A DNA stretch of 64,000 bases from Sorangium cellulosum (GCF_002950945.1 NZ_CP012673.1:2232001-2296000); one strand, 5' to 3'. Positions 9,081 to 17,816 are shown, counted from the stretch's first letter. Numbers and translations are program-made. The notes: a model not told the origin generated them from the sequence alone.

Positions 9081-9140
9081 GTTGTTGATATCGCGTCACT
9101 TTTTAAGGCCACGTCTCTTTGCTCGAAAGGTAGCGACACG

Positions 9141-10364
9141 ATGTCGATTGGCCAGTTGAAGTCTCGTGGACCGGCGCGGCGCGCAGCGGCGGTGTTGGGC
9201 TGCGCGCTCGGGCTCTGGGCCCTCTCTGCCTGCAAAGGTAAGCCCGACAGCGCTCAGGCCGCAGGTGGCTCCGCCAGCGCCGCGGCCGAGCAGGCGCCGA
9301 GCGGGCAGGGGCCCAAGATCGTGGAAGGGCCCGGCTTCAACCCCGAGTGCTTCGCGCCGTGGAAGAAGGACACCAAGTATTTGCAGTGGACGGCGCGAAA
9401 GCCGCCGTTCCGCCTCGCGCTCGTCAACGGCTACGTCGGTAACGCCTGGCGCATCCAGATGGTCAAGACGGCCAAGGCCTTCGCCAAGGATCCGGCCATC
9501 GCGCCGCTGCTCAAGGAGTTCAAGGTGGTGTCGACCGGCACCGACGTCGCGGCCCAGCTCGGCGCGATCGAGGACTTCATCAACCAGGGCTTCGACGGCA
9601 TCGCCACGCTCGCCGTCAGCCCCGAGGGCTTCGATCGCGTGATCCGGCTCGCTGACAAGAAGGACGTCATCCTGGTTCCGTTCGACAACGTGCTCGACAC
9701 GGACAAGGTGATGCAGGTCAACGAGGACCAGCTGGCGATGGGGCGAAAGTGGGGCGAGTTCCTCGACAAGCAGCTCGGTGGGAAGGGCAAGGTGCTCGAG
9801 GTCCGCGGCCTGCAGGGCAACTCCGTCGATCGCGACCGCCACGTCGGCTTCCGCGAGGTCATGGAAGCGCCGGGGAAGAGCTACACCATCGTGGAGGTGG
9901 TCGGCAGCTGGGACGACGGCAAGGCGCAGAAGGCGGTGGCCGACGCGCTGGCCGTGCACCGCCAGTTCGACGCGCTCTTCGCGCAGGGCGGCTCGACGGG
10001 CGCCGTCCGCGCGCTGCTCGACGCCGGCCACAAGCCGATCCCGGTCGCCACCGAGGCTGAGAACGGCGTGCGCAAGCTGATCGCGAAGCACCACGAACAG
10101 GGCATGAAGGGCCTGTCGCTCGGCCAGTCGCCGGGCCTCGCGGCCATCGCGATGAAGGCGGCGCTCGAGGGCCTGCAAGGCAAGGTGCTGCCGCAGATGA
10201 TCTCCGTGCCGATCCCCGCCGCCGATCACACCACGCTGAAGGACGGCGAGAACTTCTTCTCCCAGCTCTCCGACAACTTCTTCACGCCCAACGAGTTCCC
10301 GCCCTGCGGGGTCAACATCTCGGGCGTGAAGATCATGAACGAGTCGGAATCCGACGTAAAGTAG
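9141..10364 (+). CDS. Sugar ABC transporter substrate-binding lipoprotein
   Basis: Predicted 407-residue periplasmic sugar-binding protein of the ribose/xylose (Peripla_BP_4) type. The N-terminus has a signal peptide and lipobox L-S-A-C at about residue 31, then a Gly/Ala linker. The binding domain begins at about residue 75 with FRLALVNGYVGNAWRIQM and shows the two-lobe pattern (AIEDFINQGFDGIATLAVSP, VILVPFDNVLD, VEVVGSWDDGKAQKAVADAL). It lies 60 bp after the dehydratase gene and directly before the ATPase and two permease genes. The ligand is probably a pentose or its oligomer, judged from the operon only. The stop codon sits in an 11-bp tandem repeat. Confidence 0.88.
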   Translation: MSIGQLKSRGPARRAAAVLGCALGLWALSACKGKPDSAQAAGGSASAAAEQAPSGQGPKIVEGPGFNPECFAPWKKDTKYLQWTARKPPFRLALVNGYVGNAWRIQMVKTAKAFAKDPAIAPLLKEFKVVSTGTDVAAQLGAIEDFINQGFDGIATLAVSPEGFDRVIRLADKKDVILVPFDNVLDTDKVMQVNEDQLAMGRKWGEFLDKQLGGKGKVLEVRGLQGNSVDRDRHVGFREVMEAPGKSYTIVEVVGSWDDGKAQKAVADALAVHRQFDALFAQGGSTGAVRALLDAGHKPIPVATEAENGVRKLIAKHHEQGMKGLSLGQSPGLAAIAMKAALEGLQGKVLPQMISVPIPAADHTTLKDGENFFSQLSDNFFTPNEFPPCGVNISGVKIMNESESDVK

Positions 10365-10397
10365 ACGTAAAGTAGACGTGAAGTGGACGTGAAGTAG
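10354..10397. repeat. Four 11-bp direct repeats at a stop codon
   Basis: Four units of ACGTRAAGTRG in a row span the 3' end of the binding-protein gene and the gap before the ATPase gene. The unit length is not a multiple of three, so its TAG codons fall in successive reading frames. Confidence 0.85.
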
Positions 10398-10420
10398 CGC
10401 CCCGCAGGCGCCCTAGCATC

Positions 10421-11989
10421 ATGACCGAACCGGTGAGCCCTCCGCTCCTCCAGCTCCGGGCCGTCTCCAAGCACTACGGCGGAGTCACCGCCCTGAGCGG
10501 CGTCGACTTCGCCTGCGAGGCGGGGAAGGTGCATGCGATCCTGGGCGAGAACGGCGCGGGCAAGAGCACCCTGATCAAGATCATCGGCGGCGTGGTCGAG
10601 CCGAGCGCCGGGGAGCTCTTGCTCCACGGCGAGCCGGTCCGGTTCGACCACCCGATCGAGGCGAACGCCGCCGGCATCGTCTGCGTCTTTCAGGAGCTGT
10701 CCCTGATGCCGACGCTGACCGTGGCCGAGAACATCGGTATCACCATGCCGACGAGCCGCCTGGGGCTCTTCGATCGCAAGGCGCAGGTCCGCAGGGCCGA
10801 GGAGCTCCTGGCGCGCGTCGGCTGCGAGGGCGTGAACCCGAACGCCTGGGTGAGCGACCTGCCGCTCTCGCGCCGCCAGATGGTCGAGATCGCGAAGGCG
10901 CTCGGCAAGGACCCGCGGCTGCTCATCCTGGACGAGGCCACCTCCGCGCTGACCAGCAGCGACGTCAAGAAGGTCTACGCGCTCCTGGCCGAGCTCAAGG
11001 CTCAGGGCGTCGGCATGCTCTACATCTCGCACCGCATGCACGAGATCAAGGAGCTCGCGGACGTGATGTCGGTCTTCCGCAACGGTCGGCACATCGAGAC
11101 CTTCGCCAAGGGCCAGCACAGCGACGACCGGATCGTGGAGCTCATGATCGGCCGTGACATGGGTCACGTCTTCCCGCCGAAGCCGGCGGCGCGCAGCTTC
11201 CCGGCGACGCTGCTCGAGGTGAACGACCTGAGCTGGGAGCAGCAGCTCGAGAACGTGTCGTTCAAGCTCGGCAAGGGCGAGATCCTCGGCATCGGCGGGC
11301 TCGACGGCCAGGGCCAGCGCGAGCTGCTGCTCGGCTTGTTCGGTGTGCTCAAGGATCTGCGCGGCGAGATCAAGATCGACGGCAGGCCGGTCAAGCTGAC
11401 GAGCCCGCGAAAGGCCAAGGACCGTGCGCACGGCATCGCCCTCGTGCCCGAAGACCGAAAGACCGAAGGCCTGATGCTGCCGATGGCCATCGCCGCGAAC
11501 ATGTCGCTGGCCTCGCTCGACAAGTTCACGCGCGGCGTGGTGCTCGACCGCCGGCGCGAGGCCGGGTGCATCGACGAGATGGTGCGCCGCATCCAGATCA
11601 AGATCGGCTCGCTCAACGACCCGGTGTCGTCGTTGTCCGGGGGCAACCAGCAGAAGGTCGTGCTGGCCAAGTGGCTGATGACGGAGCCGCGGCTGCTGAT
11701 GCTCAACGACCCCACCCGCGGCATCGACGTCGGCACGAAGCAGGAGATCTACCAGCTGCTCCGCGAGCTTTCGGACGCCGGCACGTCCATCCTCTTCTAC
11801 ACCACGGACTACGACGAGCTGATCGGCTGCTGCGACCGCGTGCTCGTCCTCTACCAGAACCGCGTGCAGGGCGAGCTCGTGGGGCCCGACATCACCGAAA
11901 AGAACATCCTGGGCCTCGCCCTCGGCCTGCGCGGCGGGCCTGAGCGCGCGAAGCCCGAAGCCGAGCGCGCGCCCCGAGAGGCACGATGA
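10421..11989 (+). CDS. Sugar ABC transporter ATP-binding protein (RbsA/XylG type)
   Basis: Predicted 522-residue double-domain ATPase. NBD1 has Walker A GENGAGKST (about residue 45), the signature region SRRQMVEIAKAL and Walker B LLILDEATSAL. NBD2 lacks a canonical Walker A (GGLDGQGQREL instead), as is usual for this family, but keeps LSGGNQQKVVLAKWL. Its Walker B reads LLMLNDPTRGID: the usual D-E pair is N-D, so NBD2 probably does not hydrolyse ATP well. The start follows the binding-protein gene by 56 bp, and the stop overlaps the next start (ATGA, 11986-11989). Confidence 0.92.
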   Translation: MTEPVSPPLLQLRAVSKHYGGVTALSGVDFACEAGKVHAILGENGAGKSTLIKIIGGVVEPSAGELLLHGEPVRFDHPIEANAAGIVCVFQELSLMPTLTVAENIGITMPTSRLGLFDRKAQVRRAEELLARVGCEGVNPNAWVSDLPLSRRQMVEIAKALGKDPRLLILDEATSALTSSDVKKVYALLAELKAQGVGMLYISHRMHEIKELADVMSVFRNGRHIETFAKGQHSDDRIVELMIGRDMGHVFPPKPAARSFPATLLEVNDLSWEQQLENVSFKLGKGEILGIGGLDGQGQRELLLGLFGVLKDLRGEIKIDGRPVKLTSPRKAKDRAHGIALVPEDRKTEGLMLPMAIAANMSLASLDKFTRGVVLDRRREAGCIDEMVRRIQIKIGSLNDPVSSLSGGNQQKVVLAKWLMTEPRLLMLNDPTRGIDVGTKQEIYQLLRELSDAGTSILFYTTDYDELIGCCDRVLVLYQNRVQGELVGPDITEKNILGLALGLRGGPERAKPEAERAPREAR

Positions 11990-13041
11990 AGGACTGGAAG
12001 CTCCGCCTGCGCCAGAACCAGGGCCTGCTCGTGGCCGTCGGTCTGTGCATCTTCTTCTACGGGCTCTACTCGCTGTCTCATCCCAAGGGCTTCAGCGCGT
12101 CGCTGGTGGGGCAGAACGCCAACGAGTCGTTCGTGCTGGTGGCTGCGGCCATGGCCCAGACGATCCCCGTGCTGACCGGCGGCCTGGATCTGTCCGTGGG
12201 TGCGGTGATCACGCTCGTCAACTGCCTGGCCTCGCACGTCCTTGCCGGCGGCGCGCTCGCGAATTTCCTGGGCATCCTGCTGTGCCTGGCCGCGGGGACG
12301 GCGGCGGGCCTGCTCAACGGCTGCCTCGTCGTGTACGGCCGCCTGCAACCGATCATCGCCACCCTGGCCTCGGGCACGATCTTCATCGGCATCGCGCTGT
12401 TCCTGAGACCGACGCCCGGCGGCCAGGTCGATGGCGATCTGGCGTTCGCGGCGACCTTCGATCTCAACGAGCTGCTGCAGGCCGCGGGCGCCGCCCCCCT
12501 CGACGGCGCGCTGGGCTTCGTCGGCAAGATCCCGTCGCCCGCGATCTGGATGGCGCTGCTCGCGCTGCTCTGGACCTACTACCGCCGCACCCGCTACGGC
12601 CTCGGCGCTTACGCCGTCGGCGCGTCGCAGGAGGCCGCGTACATGTCGGGCGTCCGCATCAAACGCGTCAAGCTGGCCGCGTACACGCTGTCGGGGTTCT
12701 TCGCCAGCGTCGGCGGCCTCTACCTCGCGCTGCAGACGACGTCGGGCAACGCCGACATCCCACAAGCCGGCTCCTACACGCTGAACTCCATCGCCTGCGT
12801 CGTGATCGGGGGCTCCTCGCTGTACGGAGGTATCGGCGGCGCCATAGGATCACTCTTCGGCGCGCTGGTGCTCCGCTCCGTCGCCTTCAACTTCCGCGTC
12901 CTCGACGAGGGCTCGGCGCTCGGCTTCCTCGCCAACCCCCTCTACCAGCCGCTGTTCGAGGGCCTCATCCTGCTCGCGGCCGTCTGCCTCGGCGCGCTCT
13001 GGGTCGTCCGCGTCAAGAACCGGCTGCACGTCTTCAGGTGA
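11986..13041 (+). CDS. Sugar ABC transporter permease 1 (RbsC/XylH family)
   Basis: Predicted 351-residue inner-membrane permease of the BPD_transp_2 family with about 8-10 hydrophobic segments. Family motifs include LTGGLDLSVGAVITL near residue 60 and GGSSLYGGIGGAIGSLFGAL near residue 275. It is translationally coupled to the ATPase (overlap ATGA) and followed after 5 bp by a second, clearly different permease. Two distinct permeases with one double ATPase is the arrangement of YtfQRT-YjfF-type (galactofuranose) transporters, in contrast to the single XylH of the xylose system. Confidence 0.9.
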   Translation: MKDWKLRLRQNQGLLVAVGLCIFFYGLYSLSHPKGFSASLVGQNANESFVLVAAAMAQTIPVLTGGLDLSVGAVITLVNCLASHVLAGGALANFLGILLCLAAGTAAGLLNGCLVVYGRLQPIIATLASGTIFIGIALFLRPTPGGQVDGDLAFAATFDLNELLQAAGAAPLDGALGFVGKIPSPAIWMALLALLWTYYRRTRYGLGAYAVGASQEAAYMSGVRIKRVKLAAYTLSGFFASVGGLYLALQTTSGNADIPQAGSYTLNSIACVVIGGSSLYGGIGGAIGSLFGALVLRSVAFNFRVLDEGSALGFLANPLYQPLFEGLILLAAVCLGALWVVRVKNRLHVFR

Positions 13042-13046
13042 GCTCG

Positions 13047-14015
13047 ATGCAACAGCACCCCTCCCTCAAGGGCCGTTTCGGCGAGATCGACAGGCCGACC
13101 TGGTACACGCTGCTGTCGATCGGCGTCGTCCTCGTGATCGGCTCGATCGGCACGCTGGTCACCCAGGGCACGCTGAGCTTCCTGAGCCCGCACTACATCC
13201 TGCAACAGCTGCAGATCGCCGCCTTCCTGGGCGTGGCCGCCACGGGCATGATGATCGTGATCCTGCTCGGTCACATCGATCTCTCGCTGCCGTGGGTGCT
13301 CACCTCGAGCGCCATGCTGGCCGCAGGGCTCGGCGGCTGGGCCGCGTTGCCCTGCGGCCTGGCCATCGGCGCCGCCGCGGGTCTCTTGAACGGGCTCGGC
13401 GTCGCCTACCTCCGCGTGCCCTCGATGATCTTCACGCTGGGCACGAACACCGTGCTTCAGGGGCTGATGGTGGTCTACACCGGCGGCTTCGCTCCGCGCA
13501 GCGAGGCGCCAGCGTGGATGGAGGTCCTGGCCGTGGGCAAGACGCTCTCCATCCCGAACTCGCTGTTCGTCTGGATCCTGGTCGGCGTCGCCGGCACCTT
13601 CGTGCTGAAGAAGACCGCGCTCGGCCGCTACATCTATGCCGTGGGCAACCAGGAGCAGGCCGCCTATCTTTCGGGCGTCAGGACGCACCTCGTGCTGATC
13701 GGCGCCTTCGTGATGTGCGGCGTGTGCTCCGCCATCACCGGCATGCTGCTCGCGGGCTTTTCGCACAAGGCCTACCAGGCCATGGGCAACGACTACCTCA
13801 TGCCGGCCATCGCCGCGGTGGTGATCGGCGGAACCAACATCATGGGCGGACGCGGGACGTACCTCGGCACCGTCCTCGGCACGATCCTGATCGTGCTGCT
13901 CCAGAGCATGCTCAGCGTGCTGCAGATGCCCGAGGCCGGCCGCCAGATCATCTACGGCGCCGTGATCATCGCCATGCTGCTGGTCTACGGCCGACAACAT
14001 CAGGAGGGACGGTGA
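13047..14015 (+). CDS. Sugar ABC transporter permease 2 (RbsC/XylH family)
   Basis: Predicted 322-residue permease, paralogous to the preceding gene but only distantly similar. The ATG at 13047 is preceded by a short GAGCTC and lies 5 bp after the previous stop; the frame is open far upstream but that part is the shadow of permease 1. Motifs are MMIVILLGHIDLSLPWVL (about residue 65) and VIGGTNIMGGRGTYLGTVLG (about residue 260). The second is the family's conserved cytoplasmic loop that contacts the ATPase. It is the last gene of the operon and converges on the DUF1552 gene after 58 bp. Confidence 0.9.
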   Translation: MQQHPSLKGRFGEIDRPTWYTLLSIGVVLVIGSIGTLVTQGTLSFLSPHYILQQLQIAAFLGVAATGMMIVILLGHIDLSLPWVLTSSAMLAAGLGGWAALPCGLAIGAAAGLLNGLGVAYLRVPSMIFTLGTNTVLQGLMVVYTGGFAPRSEAPAWMEVLAVGKTLSIPNSLFVWILVGVAGTFVLKKTALGRYIYAVGNQEQAAYLSGVRTHLVLIGAFVMCGVCSAITGMLLAGFSHKAYQAMGNDYLMPAIAAVVIGGTNIMGGRGTYLGTVLGTILIVLLQSMLSVLQMPEAGRQIIYGAVIIAMLLVYGRQHQEGR

Positions 14016-14073
14016 CCTGCACCGAGCTCAGCCACGAGCGTCGGCAGCGAGGCTCACCGTCCGGCGATGGCGC

Positions 14074-15504
14074 TCAGGCGAGCATGCCGTCGATGGGCCC
14101 GGAGCCCTGACCCTCACCGAAGTTCTCCGTCCACTCGGTCTTGTCCCGAACGGCGGCGGCGATGAGGCCGTTGAAGAGGCGGTTGTTCGTGACGTTTCCG
14201 GCGTCGATGTACTCCCCCTGCTTCAGGTAGCCGCCGCCGTTTCCGGCGATGATCGTCGGCACGTTGCGGAAGCTGTGCGACGGGCCGTCCGCGACGTGGT
14301 TCGTCCACAGGATGATGGATTTGTCGAACAGGCCGCGCGCCTTGAAGTGATCGAGGCCGTGGAGCAGCGTCTGCATGCGGAGCACGTCGATCTCGGCGTG
14401 TGCTTGCTCGGCCGTCGGGTTGTTGCCCGAAGCCGCGTCCGATTGCACACGGTGGCTGATGTGGTGGAAGGGCCAGCCGAGCCCCTCGTTCGCCGGCACA
14501 TTATACTTCGTATGATCCGTGCCGTCGCCGTGCTGCAGCGTCGCCACGCGGTTGAAGTTGCAGGCGAACGCCAGCGCCACGAGCTCGAGGTGGAGCTTCG
14601 CGACGTCTTCTATCATGCCGTCCGTCTTGAACGCGAAGCCGCTCTCGAGCGCCTCGAGCTCCGACGTCGCGAGGCCCGCCTGGCTGCAGGCCGCGCCCAT
14701 CCCGCCCATCGTGACCTCGGTGTCGCGGATGGAGTCGAAATGCTGCTGGAGGCGCTGCTTGTCGGCGGAGCTCAGCGCCGACATGCGCATCAGGCTGTTC
14801 AGCTCCTCGCCCACGAAGTCGTTCACGCTCTTGCGGCTGCGGATGAGCTCCTCCGCGAGCGACCCGCCGCTGTCACCGCCGCTGCTCGAGAGGCCGACGA
14901 GCTTGGAGTAGAGGGTGTACGGGTTGTCGTCCGCCGGGCGCACCTGCCCGGCACCACCGCCCTTGAAAGAGATGCGCTCGGCGATGTACCCGTTCCTGCG
15001 GTTGCCGGCGTAGAGCGTGAGCGGATCGGCGCCGCCCTCGTTCACCAGCTGGGCGATCACCATGTCCGCGGACTCGCCGGTCGAGGCCGCGGTCTTGCCG
15101 CCGCCCTGCGCCGGGCGCGCGGTGAGCGCCTGACACAGGCCCTGCGCGTGGCCGCAGTTGCTGGGGCCCCCCATCGGGAAGTTGATGCCGCGGATGAACA
15201 GCAGGTTCGCGGCGTGAGGCGCGAGCACGTGCGTCGCCTTGCCCGTCATGGCGGCGAGCCCGCTGGTCGTGAGCGGGCCAGTCTCGTCCGGGAAGAACCG
15301 GTTGCCCACCACGCCGCACGCCGCCACGATGTAGAGGCTGAACACGGGCGGGTTGTCCGCGGCCCAGGCGGAGCGCGACGGCAGCCCCTCGAGGAACGGA
15401 AGGGCGATGGCGACGCCGCCGGCGCGCAGGAACGCGCGCCGATTGATGCCAGGCCGGCGCGCCACGCGCGGATGAGTGAGGTTCGTTACGATCTTGGAGT
15501 TCAC
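14074..15504 (-). CDS. DUF1552 protein, Tat-exported (operator-linked copy)
   Basis: Predicted 476-residue exported protein. The start is the GTG at 15504, which overlaps the stop of the DUF1592 gene (GTGA) and places a twin-arginine signal NRRAFLRAGG at residues 21-30, followed by a hydrophobic stretch and a SAWA cleavage site. Family blocks seen include FLEGLPSRSAWA, RGINFPMGG and ILWTNHVADGPSHSFRNVP near the C-terminus. DUF1552 proteins occur beside DUF1592/DUF1588 cytochrome-like lipoproteins in myxobacteria and planctomycetes; their reaction is unknown. Here the pair is preceded by the same LacI-type operator as the pentose operon, so a role in sugar use outside the cytoplasm is inferred. 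A second pair is at 43758-47007. Confidence 0.85.
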   Translation of the reverse strand: MNSKIVTNLTHPRVARRPGINRRAFLRAGGVAIALPFLEGLPSRSAWAADNPPVFSLYIVAACGVVGNRFFPDETGPLTTSGLAAMTGKATHVLAPHAANLLFIRGINFPMGGPSNCGHAQGLCQALTARPAQGGGKTAASTGESADMVIAQLVNEGGADPLTLYAGNRRNGYIAERISFKGGGAGQVRPADDNPYTLYSKLVGLSSSGGDSGGSLAEELIRSRKSVNDFVGEELNSLMRMSALSSADKQRLQQHFDSIRDTEVTMGGMGAACSQAGLATSELEALESGFAFKTDGMIEDVAKLHLELVALAFACNFNRVATLQHGDGTDHTKYNVPANEGLGWPFHHISHRVQSDAASGNNPTAEQAHAEIDVLRMQTLLHGLDHFKARGLFDKSIILWTNHVADGPSHSFRNVPTIIAGNGGGYLKQGEYIDAGNVTNNRLFNGLIAAAVRDKTEWTENFGEGQGSGPIDGMLA

Positions 15505-17165
15505 AGCGGGCCTCCTGCGCGAGTCCGGAATGCTTCGCTCTTCACGAGCTCGATCATCATCTCTTTCACCGAGCCGCTTTTGCCGCGGCTCACCGCGGCG
15601 AGCGTCTCGACGAGCGGCAAGTCCGACGGGACGACGTCGCGCTGAAGCGCGAAGCTCGCGAGCTTCTTGGCGTAGCAGAGGTGAGCCTGCTCGCCCTCCG
15701 CCATGTGGTGCATCAGCTCGCCGGCGTCCGCGAACGACTTGGATCCTTCGGTGAAGGCGTAGATGCCGCTGCTGTCGATCGGCAAGCCTCCGTTCTCCTC
15801 GTCCCGATATTGTCCCATGCCGTCGAAGTGCTCGAAAGCGAAGCCGACGGGATTGATGAGCGCGTTGTGGCACCTGCCACCGCAGCCGGAGGTGAGCTGC
15901 GTGATGCGCTCACGATTCGTCTGCCCGGGCTTGAGAGGCGGGACCGGCGGGATGTCGGGGGCCGGCGCGCCGAGCGGCGTGCACAGCACGTCGAGGTTGA
16001 TGCTGACGCCGCGGTGGATCGAGTCCGACTCGTCGTTCAGAGCGTTCAGCGTCAGGTAAGGGAGCTGCGAGAAGAAGCCGATGCGATCGGGACCGAGGTC
16101 TCGCTCCACGAGGCCTCTGCCGCTCTGCGTCAGGCCGTAGAGGCTCGCCATCCCCGGCCCCACGAAGCCCTTGGTGGACGTGAGGATGTCTTTGACACCG
16201 AGGCCCTCGGTGAAGATCTTTTCGAAGAACAGGTACGCGCTCTCCTCGTACTCCGCGTTCAACGATTCGTCGTAGCTCGGCACGCCGACCTTGCTGATCG
16301 TGGCGTAGCGATCGAAGTGGAGCAGCTCGCCATGGAAGTACCGCATGGCCTTGACCGCCGTGGGCTCCTCCAGCATGGACTCGGCGACCGCGGCGATCGC
16401 CTCCGGCGTCGTGAGCGTGGACGCCTTGTCGAGCAGCTCGTCGTCCGGCGCGGCGTTGCGCAGCCAGAGCGAGAGCTTCGCCGCGATCTCGTAGCCGTCG
16501 AGCGGCTTGCGACGTTCGCCGAGCTCCGTGCGGTAGAGGAAGTGCGGCGACTGGAGCAGCGTCCGGATCACGAGCTGCGCGCCCTTGGCGAACGTGCTCT
16601 TCGTTCCGGACATCGCCGCGCCGGTCTCGAAGAGCGCCGTGTACCTGGCGACCTCGGCGTCCTTCAGCGGACGGCGATACGCACGGCGCCCCACGGTCTC
16701 GATGAAGCCGGCCGCGTCGGTGCCCGGGTAAACCCTGGCGAGCGCCGCGTCCGAGGCCGTCACCTCCTCGGCGAGCGCCTCCGCCGCCGATTGGTAGTCG
16801 CTCCACGAGCGCTGGTTCACGCTCAGCAGGAGCTCGTTGTTGGTGAAATCCGTCGTGCCGGCGACGGGCTTCTCGAACGTGTCGGACAGCGACGAAGGAG
16901 CGTCGAGGTTCAGCACCACCTGCACGCTGCTCGCCCACTGCGAGTTCGTGAGGCGCACGAGCCGGTGGTACTGCGGCGCGCCCGGCATGTCGATGCCGCG
17001 CGCCACGCCGCCGGTGTCGCCCGGCACGGGGCCGTCGCTCCCCTCCGGATCGCCCAGGGAGCCCGTGCAGGCCGCGAGCAGGAGCGCCGTGACGCAGAGC
17101 CCCGCGCCGAGCACCCGCCTGCCGCGCGGCAAGCCGGTTATCGAAAAAGACGGTGGGATCATCAT
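15501..17165 (-). CDS. DUF1592/DUF1588 lipoprotein (operator-linked copy)
   Basis: Predicted 554-residue exported lipoprotein. The ATG at 17165 follows CAGGAG by 4 nt and gives a signal ending in L-A-A-C at about residue 32. The usual domain order is visible: a DUF1587-like start (HRLVRLTNSQW), DUF1595 (RAYRRPLKDAEVARY), DUF1592 (SPHFLYRTELG, GYEIAAKLSLWL), DUF1588 (RGVSINLDVLCTPLGAP) and DUF1585 (CYAKKLASFALQR). The place where relatives carry a haem-type CxxCH reads SGCGGRCHN (about residue 425). That is C-x3-CH, so covalent haem attachment is uncertain. The second copy in this window keeps CASCH. It is coupled to DUF1552 by a GTGA overlap. Confidence 0.86.
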   Translation of the reverse strand: MMIPPSFSITGLPRGRRVLGAGLCVTALLLAACTGSLGDPEGSDGPVPGDTGGVARGIDMPGAPQYHRLVRLTNSQWASSVQVVLNLDAPSSLSDTFEKPVAGTTDFTNNELLLSVNQRSWSDYQSAAEALAEEVTASDAALARVYPGTDAAGFIETVGRRAYRRPLKDAEVARYTALFETGAAMSGTKSTFAKGAQLVIRTLLQSPHFLYRTELGERRKPLDGYEIAAKLSLWLRNAAPDDELLDKASTLTTPEAIAAVAESMLEEPTAVKAMRYFHGELLHFDRYATISKVGVPSYDESLNAEYEESAYLFFEKIFTEGLGVKDILTSTKGFVGPGMASLYGLTQSGRGLVERDLGPDRIGFFSQLPYLTLNALNDESDSIHRGVSINLDVLCTPLGAPAPDIPPVPPLKPGQTNRERITQLTSGCGGRCHNALINPVGFAFEHFDGMGQYRDEENGGLPIDSSGIYAFTEGSKSFADAGELMHHMAEGEQAHLCYAKKLASFALQRDVVPSDLPLVETLAAVSRGKSGSVKEMMIELVKSEAFRTRAGGPL

Positions 17166-17559
17166 TGTCTCCTGGCTGACCTCTAGTGGCTGAGCAGTTC
17201 CCTTGGTATGACCAGCGATGCAACGACCATCGTGCTCGCTGAAGCGGGGCGCGTAGTCCCGGTCGATGGCACGCTCGAGGATCTCGCCGTAACGGGCGAA
17301 CGGAAACAGGCCCCGGACGCGATCGTGGGAGAAGGAAGCCCACATGTCCGGAGCTCACGACAGCCGTCGAACAAGCGAGGCCTGTCGTGTTCTCTGGCGG
17401 AACACGCCTGGCAGGACGCCGAGCACCATCGATCAGCGATCGCTTCCGCGACGACGGATCAAACGCGATTGTTGCCGAACTCGTTCAGATGACGAAGGGG
17501 TCTCGGTGCGCACGGCGAGACCACGATCGAGGACGAAGCAAAAGGGGACCCTACGGGCC
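17166..17559 (-). other. Long leader upstream of the DUF1592 gene
   Basis: About 390 bp lie between the DUF1592 start and the operator-promoter at 17560-17588. No convincing gene is seen on either strand; several short open frames look random. If the promoter is used, the transcript has an unusually long untranslated leader, or a small gene was lost here. Confidence 0.4.
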
Positions 17560-17588
17560 AATGTGAACGATCACATTTCGGGTGTCAA
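17560..17588 (-). promoter_or_regulatory. LacI-type operator-promoter upstream of DUF1592-DUF1552
   Basis: On the minus strand TTGACA (17588-17583), a 17-nt spacer and CACATT enclose the operator core TGTGATCGTTCACA (17575-17562). The 6-nt gap between TTGACA and ATGTGA is identical to the two elements at 3790-3816 and 4055-4083. It points toward the DUF1592 gene. Confidence 0.72.
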
Positions 17589-17816
17589 TCCAATCGACAG
17601 GCCCGCGGGTCTCCAGGAAGGGCGCGACCTGGATTGATGTTTTTGAACGGAAATTTCCAACGGGCTTGGCAAAAGGGGGATCTTCTCGATCGCTCCCCTC
17701 GCGGCCGTCCGGGAGCTCCGGGAACGGGCTGCGGAAGCACCCTCCGCCAGCTCTCGCGCGCTCCCACCCGCTAGAGCGACAAACGGGTTGAACCCGTCTG
17801 AAACGAGCAGATTTTC

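Noticed and set aside
12045-13046. Long open frame upstream of permease 2 as an N-terminal extension
   Set aside because: It is an out-of-frame shadow of permease 1 and is Arg/Pro-rich; the real start is the ATG at 13047.
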